DNA of 64,000 nt from Aedes albopictus (taxonomy: Eukaryota; Arthropoda; Insecta; Diptera; Culicidae). The notes under the pieces are model-generated. The model ran no database searches, was not told where the DNA came from, and saw nothing but the letters and a program-made list of their open reading frames with translations. Shown here one piece after another: positions 56,522 to 64,000 of the stretch; position 1 is the stretch's first letter; each line of letters starts with the position of its first letter. Where the stretch lies: assembly GCF_035046485.1 (NCBI RefSeq), contig NC_085138.1:327170129-327234128 (forward strand), read 5' to 3'. The translations under genes and the position numbers were made by a program.

Positions 56522-58960
56522 TGCCTTTCTCGTACACCAAGGTGTACCGAAAGGCTATATGTTCACTCCAAAAATGAAATCTTGATAGAACCCCCGGAGG
56601 GCCAAGTCTTATATACCAATCGACTCAGCTCGACGAGTTGAGATGATGTCTGTGTGTGTGTATGTATGTATGTGTGTGTGTGTGCGTGTGTATGTGTGTA
56701 TGTGTACAAAAATGTCACCTCACTTTTGGATAGTAAATATCATCCGATTTCAACGCTTTGTGTTTCAATCGACGCGGAATATTGTCCCATTGTTTCCTAT
56801 TGAAAATGGTTTGAATCGGTCCAGCCGTTCCGGAGTTATGGCCATTTAGGTGTTCCGGACCGGTACCTCAGGAAAGGGCCAGATATGAAATTGCAACAAA
56901 CCCATGCATGCGACCCATCAAACCACGGCATTTTCGATTATCTGATGAACGGTAAGCAGGAAAATAGTCGCAGACTATATCTGAACCGGTAGTGTTCCGG
57001 AACCGGTTCCGGGTGTCCCGCCGGAAGTGGCCAAATATAAAAGTGGAACAAACCCATGTATGCGACACATATAATCACCGCTTTTTCTGTAACCTGATGA
57101 GTGGTAAACAGGAAAATAGTCTCTGACTATATCTGATCTGGTAGTGTTCTGGAACTGGTTCCGGGTATCCCGCCGGAAGTGGCCAAATATAAAAGTGAAC
57201 CAAACATATGCATGCGACACATCAAATCGCAGCTTTTTCTATAACCTGATGAACGGTAAATAGGAAAATAGTCGTGCACTATATCTGAACCGGTAGTGTA
57301 ACGGAACCGGTTTCGGATCATATCTGAACCGGTAGCATCCCGAAACCAGTTCCTGATGTCCCGCCGGAAGTGGCCTAATTCATACATGCGACATATCAAA
57401 TCGTAGCCTTTTCGATAACTTGTACGATCAGCAAAAAATAAGCAAGGCCCCCATTAGAAACTACTGATAGTGTTCCGGAATCGGTTCGAGGTGTCTCGCT
57501 GCAAGTAGCCGAATGCAAAAAAAAACAAAAATTCGCGACACATCAAATGGCATTTAAAGTATCCTGATGAACGGTTACAAATAAAAAAATATCTCAGATC
57601 ATGCTTGGGAGAACTAGTAGTGTCCCGGAATCGGTTCCCGGTGTCCCTCCGGATGTGGTCAAATGTAAAAGGGAACCAAACTCCATGCATGCGCTTCATC
57701 AAATCGCGGTTTTTTCGATAAGCGATAACGGTTATTAGGAAAATTAGCTGAGATTACGCAAGAGACCACCGCCAGTGTTCCACAACCAGGTTTCAGGTGT
57801 CCCGCCGGAATTGGTCAAATGTAAAAATGAACCATGTAAATTTTCCAGAACCGGTTAAGAGTGTCCCACTGGAAATGGACATGCATGGATAATAAGAAAA
57901 AAGGCATAGTCCATAGAAGTTACCACCGGTCTAGGGGCGGGACAGCTTCTAATACCGACTCTAATACTGTCTAATAAATATTAATTCCCTAATATTCACC
58001 ATCCACCGACACATTTTTTGGGCAGTATGTCATGACTTTTCACGCAACAACCAACTGTCACGAAGACGCGAAGTGGAAGTACGGTTTGTCCGTAATGTTT
58101 ATACAATTTGTTCGACTGAACACTCAAATTATTATTGATTATTTTAGATGTGAAAATATGCTGTGATGGTGTGACCTCGGTAGCGATGCATCAGTTCAGC
58201 AAATCGGACGGTCAGGACACGTAGATCGCAGATAAACTTTGACGTACTAGACATGCAGACGGGTACTACCACTGATTGGGTTGGTGATCGTGCGTGCCGG
58301 CGTTGATTCTCTTGATACGAGAAGGAGCGAGCGTTATTTGCTAAAACCCTACCCTAATTGAACCTAATGCCACATACAGCTGAACAATAAATAGGATCTG
58401 TTCTACCTCTGACATGGCAAGATGGCAAACGAAATCTTTTTTTTTTTTATTCCGTCTAATTCACAATCACACAACGTAGGCAATAGTATCTTTGCCGGTG
58501 GGTCAACGGGCACTCGATTCCAGTTTCCTAGGCCTGATTTATACATTTATAACAATAAATATCAAATGGATGAAAGCATAAGGATCATTTCTGGATTTCT
58601 TTAGTTGACATTCCAAATCAATTCAGTTCAATCGGCATGGCTTACTATGTTCGATTTCGGTATTGCTCAGGTATTAATATTTTCTAATACTGCTAATATC
58701 GCTAATCAATATTAGAAATGTCCCGCCCCTAGCCACCGGTAGTGTTTTTAATTCCGGGTAACCTGATTAACAGTTTTCATAAACTCAGACCACATTTAAA
58801 TATACCGGTAATGTTCCGGAATCATTTCCGGGGGTCTCGTAAGCAATACAAAATAGACTGAGACTACATAAGAGGCTACCGGTGGTGTTGCAGAAGCAGC
58901 GTTGGAGTTTCAGCGGAATTACGAAAGTGAACTAAATCAATGCAAGCGATGGATATGTGT
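56522..58960. repeat. Dispersed repeat with ~150-bp tandem (minisatellite-like) units
   Basis: It begins with a head (ggtgtaccgaaaggctatat, cgactcagctcgacgagttg) and a (GT)n run at 56650-56705. From about 56870, about nine degenerate units of 150-160 bp follow, each with gaaccggtagtgttccggaa, gtgtcccgccggaagtggcc and catgcatgcgac. The hAT-type element 57931-58732 splits the array. The ORFs seen in it on the minus strand are repeat artefacts. Confidence 0.75.
57931..58732. mobile_element. hAT-type non-autonomous element with 8-bp target duplication
   Basis: The ends ctaggggcgggaca and tgtcccgcccctag are perfect inverted repeats. The duplication ccaccggt lies at 57923-57930 and 58733-58740. 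An 8-bp TSD with these ends fits the hAT superfamily. The 802-bp interior has no transposase; its middle (about 58020-58400) is GC-richer and unidentified. Confidence 0.85.
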
Positions 58961-59787
58961 AAAAGAACCAAAAACCTAAAAAAAACTTAAGCGATCTCGT
59001 TAAATCACACAATTTTTGATTCCTGAGACGTAAATTTACAGTAGGATGGGTCAACGTTGTATGGAAAAATTAAAATTTAAGCGCATCAGCCCCGAACATT
59101 CTTTTAAATCTTTATTTGCGTCTAAAATTACTGCGCAAAATTTTGATGCGACTAGAGGGCGAGCACTGTAATGTTGTTTATATTTGAATGTGATATAGCA
59201 TTGGCAATTAAAATTACTACATTACAAATTTTACATGGATCTTGTAACAAATGATAATAAAATATAGCATAAAGTGTGCAGATTAAACTTTGTCAAAGTG
59301 ATCTGTGAAAAAGTTAAATCCTGGCTAGTAATTGTCATCTTGGTATGAATCAACCTCCAGTGAAGGTCAAGCAGTCAATTAAAAGGTCTTATACTTTCGG
59401 CTCTGCCCATACGTTGAACATAACGTCGGAATAAGTGCCTCAATTCGATGATGACCTTGAATTTCTAAATAAAGCATTCTCATAATTCAGAAATTCGTAG
59501 GTGGTACAGTCCCAGATCGTCGTTATGAGCATTTCCTCCGTCTCGTCCGTTACCAAAGCACAGAGATTTGGGGCTGATCACTGACTCTAAGGCAAGATTG
59601 ATTGCTTAGACGGGAAGATTGTGAGTAGGGTGCCATTTTTGGGCGCATTACTCATGTTTTGATTATGTTAATATTTTTTTCAGATGACCAGCATGAATAT
59701 ACAAAAGTTTGGGGCATTGATTGAAAAATTATTCACTCTCATTGGAAATAAAAAATGAAATGGTTTTAAGCCATTTTTCTCATGCGA
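58961..59787. other. Intronic, no gene seen
   Basis: AT-rich. tacagtaggatgggtcaacg at 59038 resembles a MITE end, but no partner was located. Confidence 0.4.
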
Positions 59788-59792
59788 TACAT

Positions 59793-59797
<5 letters not shown>

Positions 59798-59866
<69 letters not shown>

Positions 59867-60158
59867 TGGCGTAACGTCCTCACTGGGACAAAGCCTGCTT
59901 CTCAGCTTAGTGTTCTATGAGCACTTCCACAGTTATTAACTGAGAGCTTCCTCTGCCAATGACCATTTTGCATGTGTATATCGTGTGGCAGGCACGAAGA
60001 TACTCTATGCCCAAGGAAGTCAAGGAAATTTCCTTTACGAAAAGATCCTGGACCGACCGGGAATCGAACCCGTCACCCTCAGCATGGCCATGCTGAATAC
60101 CCGTGCGTTTACCGCCTCGGCTATATGGGCCCTACTATACATACATTCTACTATACTA
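59798..60158 (-). mobile_element. tRNA-derived SINE, family C, with (CT)n tail
   Basis: On the minus strand it has tatagccgaggcggtaaacg (A-box region) and GGGTTCGATTCCC (B-box), then ggatcttttcgtaaagg and gttaataactgtggaagtgc. It ends in a long (GA)n run, seen as (CT)n on the + strand at 59798-59861. Flanked by tacattccat at 59788-59797 and 60159-60168. Confidence 0.85.
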
Positions 60159-60675
60159 TACATTCCATATAATCTCCATATAAACGGCCGCGAGGCAAGA
60201 TGGGTCACCTTCAATTTTGAACGTATTTTTGGGGCATTCAAAAGTTATTTATTTTTTATTACAAGACTATGTCATAAATGACTTCAATCAAGCGGAATGA
60301 ACGCTCAAAATTATAACATAAAATTATGATAATTTTTTAGTGAAAACATCGATTTTCAAGTCGCCTTAGGACCACTCAAATCGTAAAGTTTTTTTATATT
60401 CCAATTACATTTATAAAATGTTCACTAGTAGCTCTTGTTTACTCATTATGGATATGGAGCGTATATGAATGCGGAACAAATCTTATATTTTGACGTTTTT
60501 CGTTGAGAAAATGTGAATTACTTAAAAGGTGACCCATGCTGCCCCGCACTTTTTTCACGACGCAAAATCGATCGACATCTTGCCCCGCCCCACCCTACAT
60601 ATTCGACGAGAAAGGCACTATCACCACTAGGTGGATTAATCTGGTTTTCAATCCTTTGGAACCGGAGGGGATATA

Positions 60676-61321
60676 CAGGGGGTGGCCAAAATGTTTGATG
60701 CAGACAACTCACTTCAAAGCTCAATAAACTGTTACTATTCATAGAGTGCATAAAAAAATTAAAAGGTACAAAACTGATTACACTGATTCGATTAGGGTAT
60801 TCTTCTTAGAGGTCGGTACCGAAAAGTCGGTACAAGAACACATTCAGTATGTTTTGTGTGGCGTTCTAAATTTGACTCATTTTCCTCTATATGGTTGAAA
60901 ACGTCAAACAGGTACTATTTTATTCATAGTGAGAAAATATTATATATTATTACGTCATATCAAGTATCATTATAAGGGAGCGGATCTGGTGTGATGGCTA
61001 AAGCCCGTGACAATCACGCCGAGGACCTGATATGGAATCCCACTCCCGACATACTCACAAAATGTGATTTAATTCGTTTCGGTTTACTGGTTTCCGAGAT
61101 ATTATATGTAACAGCTAAAAAATTTGTTGTCTAAAAATAGAGAACGATTTTATCTTTGTGAAAGATTAACCAATCGAGGTCAAATTTGTACCAATAGGTA
61201 CAAAGTAGGTTGAGCTAAAATTTAAACATTTTTGATGCACTCTATGAAAAGTTACAGCTTTTTGAACATTTTTTGGGAGAAAAAAAAAGTTGCCTATCCC
61301 AAATATATTGGCCACCTCCTG
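60676..61321. mobile_element. Diverged TA-flanked element related to the TACAGGGG family
   Basis: Termini cagggggtggccaaaat and, on the other strand, caggaggtggccaatat, with flanking TA. The right arm shares atgcactctatgaaaagtta and gaacattttttgg with the two MITEs above. It carries a nested SINE fragment. Confidence 0.7.
60978..61064 (+). mobile_element. tRNA-derived SINE, family B, diverged fragment nested in a MITE
   Basis: ggagcggatctggtgtgatg, diverged anticodon-like part, then aatcccactcccgacatact. It lacks the 3' body. It lies inside the TA-flanked element 60676-61321. Confidence 0.7.
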
Positions 61322-61711
61322 TATATGACCCCGGCGATGGAACCGAGCATGAGAAATATATTCGAGACCAGCAAGGTGGCGGCAGCAGAGGCGAAACAAT
61401 CCGGCTCCAAAGAACCCTCCTTATGCATAAGGATCATTTTTGATCCAAACCCTCCAAAAGGGTCCCAGGAGTTTGATGCGCTTAGGTTTTCTTACAGCAA
61501 AAAATAGTGTTTATTTTCCACTAATTGTTTAAGTTCTATACAAGGCAGAATAAAGTTTTATAAACCAAGCATGGTCTTTACGGGATAAACGGCATGAATT
61601 TCCTTCATTAAAGACCTTTCAAAATTTAAAATTTGGAATCAAATATTCGGGGGGTCGTTTGGAATAATAGAATCCGGGGATTCTTCAGAAATCCACTGAT
61701 AATTCAGAATA

Positions 61712-63030
61712 GAGTAATGCGGGGCAAAAGTTCGCACGGGGCAAAAGTTCGCAGTGGGTCTTTTTCTGAGCACGACTTAAGAACCCAAACAAATCTGTAT
61801 GGGTTCGACACATAATCAGGTCAGCTACTCGTCAATAAAATTTGGAACGATTTCGTTATGGTTTGGCAGAGTTATGCAAAAAAATGTGTTTCTAGGGGTT
61901 TTGATAGAATTTTTGGATCTTTTGGAATAAGAATTTGTAGTAACAGGAAGAAGAAGAATCTCATAACCTCTTTATGTCGGAGAATCGTTATTCCATAGTA
62001 GTTCGCGAGGTGCACTCGAATAAACAATAAACTACTAGTGCTTCTTGCAGAAAGGGACTTTGTTAAAACCTCGACAGTGGGGCAAAAGTTCGCAGTAGCT
62101 GTGGGGCAAAAGTTCGCACTAGATTTCTGGGTCTAGTACATCAATATAATTACAGAATCTTTGAAGCAATGATAATTTTATATAGAAACTACTATATATG
62201 CATAATATGAGTAGTATGGCCCCTGAAATCGTTGCGACAGAGGGTTTGAACATAGTTTTGTAAGAAGATTGACTGTAAAGCAAACATTATGTTCACGCAT
62301 TTAAATCAATAAATGAAAAATGGCTAAAAAAATATTTTAAAACATTTTCTTCATCACCCTCGTCGTGCCTTTTCGTATGTTTCTGAAGGTCTTTTGTTCA
62401 TCTACTTTATCGGGGTCTTTCATAGCTTAGTTTGTAAATTCACAGTTATAAACCATCACCATACTGACGGGGATAAGATTCGATAACAGTCCCGTTCAAC
62501 AGTTTTGCTGCATATTTGATTTTTTTCATGCTTTTTGTGCAACACGTATCTCTATGATTACCCCACAACGTATTTTGACAACGCTGTAAAGGACAGTTCT
62601 TAGTTAATAGTTGTGGAAGTCTTCATAAAGCACACTCTATACAAAAGCTGAACACCAGGTCGTATTCCAGTTGGGTCGTAATTCTAAGAACAGAAAGAAA
62701 CAGATTTCATGGCTAGAGTGAAAAGATGAACATGAATTAACATGAAATAAATGAACATCACACCAATAAACTACCCTGTACAAGGTGCGAACTTTTGCCC
62801 CGCATAGTGCGAACTTTTGCCCCCACTATGGGGAAAAAGTTCGCATTGGAGTACTTGTTTTAAAAATTGTATTACTAAAACTACAAAAGGAACGCGAAAA
62901 AATCTAGTACTACGTTTTGAAGGCAACATGATAGGGACCCGTTTAACGAAGAAAAACGATATTATTTTCTTTTCGTTCAATAGTTATTTTGTAAAGTCTG
63001 CTAGGTGCGAACTTTTGCCCCGCATCACTC
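61712..63030. mobile_element. TA-flanked element with repeated GGGGCAAAAGTTCGCA motifs
   Basis: Ends gagtratgcggggcaaaag in inverse, flanked by TA (61710-61711, 63031-63032), 1319 bp. The 16-mer occurs near the left end at 61721, 61738, 62079 and 62103, and inverted at 62786, 62808 and 63006, with a degenerate copy at 62830. No transposase ORF seen. Confidence 0.82.
62584..62635 (+). mobile_element. Short fragment of SINE family C body
   Basis: cagttcttagttaatagttg and gtggaagtcttcataaagca resemble the 3' body of family C. It lies inside the element 61712-63030. No tRNA part remains. Confidence 0.4.
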
Positions 63031-63032
63031 TA

Positions 63033-63840
63033 CCTACAAGGCAATTTACCAGGAATATCCTCAGGGATACCTGCAAGAAAGGGTTTTTTTTTCTGGAGTT
63101 TCGCTATGAACTCTTTAAAGCTTTCCAGAACTCCAACATCTCTAAAAAAAGAAGAAAAAAAAACAAATTGTATTCATCCAGGATTTTAGAGACTCCTCTA
63201 GGGACTCTTTCAAGTATTCCTCTAGGAATGCCTCCAAGTGATTCCTCCTACAGGGATTTCTCCAGGAACTCCTCCTGGAATTCGTTCGCAAATATTTCTA
63301 GTCATTCCTCCAGGTATTCCATGGATTTTTCCAGAAATTTCTCCAAAATTTAATCTATAAATTTTTCCATTGATTCCTCCAGAGATTTTCCCGGGAATTT
63401 CTCTAGAATTTCTTAAGAAATTCATCCAGTGACTCCTCCAGGAGTTCCTCCAGGAATTTCTTCAGGAATTCCTCCATGAGTTCGTCCACGGATATCTCCA
63501 ATGATTTCTCCAGGAATTTGGCCAGGGATTCCTTAAGGAAATCCACGGATTCCTCCAGAAATTCCCCCTGAAATCCTCCAGGGACTCTTCCAGAAATTCC
63601 TCCAGGGATTCCTCCAGAAATATCTCCATCCATTCATCCAGGGATTTCTCCATTTCTCCAGAAGTTTCATCAGAATTGTCTCCAGGGATTCCCCCTGAAA
63701 TTCCTCCAGAAATTCATCAAGAAATTTCCCCGGGGATTCTTCCAGAACTTTCTCTAGGAATTCCTCCAGGGATTCTTCTAGAACTTTCTCCAGGAATTCC
63801 TCCAGGGATCACTCCAGAGATTTCTTCAGAAATTCGTAAC
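63033..63840 (-). repeat. Degenerate GGAATTCCTGGA array, inverted orientation
   Basis: The same unit as 31386-32270 read on the minus strand (ttcctccaggaattcctcc on +). About 0.8 kb, from the end of the TA-flanked element to the tRNA-like SINE. Confidence 0.75.
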
Positions 63841-63842
63841 TT

Positions 63843-63945
63843 GTTCTGTGGCTTAGTTGGTTTACTTAGACACCGAAATAGCGATACGGATCGTGAGTTC
63901 GAACCCCACCAAAGTAGTAATTTTTTCACAAATTTCTCTCTCAAC
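63843..63945 (+). mobile_element. tRNA-like SINE, family E
   Basis: tgtggcttagttggtttact matches the A-box, and gtgagttcgaaccccac the B-box with an imperfect T-arm. The 3' body is aattttttcacaaatttctc. The acceptor stem does not close properly, so a functional tRNA is unlikely. Confidence 0.55.
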
Positions 63946-64000
63946 TTGTCAATTTGACACTAACTGTGTCATCGAAAAAAAAAATGTTTTCGTATATTTC

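Noticed and set aside
56868..57702. Series of minus-strand frames repeating GHFRRDTRNRFRNTTGSD
   Set aside because: They come from the 150-bp tandem array and are not in one frame. Units drift in length, so no single protein is encoded.
62817..63353. 178-codon frame spanning a TA-flanked element and a GGAATTCC array
   Set aside because: It crosses the element border at 63030 and has no domain. Chance frame.
63403..63653. Overlapping minus-strand frames rich in FLEE/GISG repeats
   Set aside because: Same array artefact in inverted orientation; no start context, no domain.

Overview
This window looks like a piece of an Aedes-type mosquito genome, close to A. aegypti in style. It is AT-rich and intron-rich. 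Most of it is made of transposable elements: tRNA-derived SINEs including a Feilai-like family, long-inverted-repeat MITEs, an I-type LINE, an R4/Dong-type LINE, a Helitron end and a hAT-type element. The species call is inference from repeat content and gene style, because no search was possible.

Two host genes can be supported, both on the + strand and arranged head to tail. Both encode SLC6-family Na+-coupled transporters of the insect nutrient amino acid transporter (NAT) type. Gene 1 has five visible exons (4872-5407, 5464-5734, 5817-5920, 6870-7498, 7569-7825) and runs to its stop codon. Its start-codon exon lies upstream of the recognisable sequence. Gene 2 has a long 5' leader, a first coding exon at 29465-29834 and a second at 54185-55158, separated by a 24,350-bp intron. 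Its last exons lie beyond the window. The two proteins align closely, yet none of their comparable introns are in the same place.

Region by region: 1-4870 holds repeats, SINEs and MITEs upstream of or inside a gene 1 intron. 4872-8250 is gene 1. 8250-28700 is intergenic and almost entirely repeat-derived, with degenerate GGAATTCC arrays, TA-, TTAA- and TAA-flanked foldback MITEs and a Helitron end. 28700-29464 is the probable promoter and leader of gene 2. 29835-54184 is the giant gene 2 intron. It carries a full-length I-type LINE with two open ORFs and a 16-bp target duplication (34590-40653). It also carries a nested minus-strand spliced gene for a DUF4780 protein (46534-47334) and an R4/Dong-type LINE with one open 1184-codon ORF lying between (TAA)n tracts (about 47418-51320). 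55159-64000 is the next gene 2 intron, with a minisatellite-like array split by a hAT-type element, SINEs, two TA-flanked elements and another GGAATTCC array.

The host genes would work at the plasma membrane, taking up amino acids with Na+, probably in gut or other absorptive epithelia (family knowledge, not shown here). The retroelements supply their own reverse transcriptases and could mobilise the SINEs. I found no rRNA, CRISPR, bacterial-type operon or convincing functional tRNA. No obviously new multi-gene system is present. The most interesting items are the discordant introns of the paralogues, the two coding-complete LINEs, and the spliced DUF4780 gene abutting the R4-type element.
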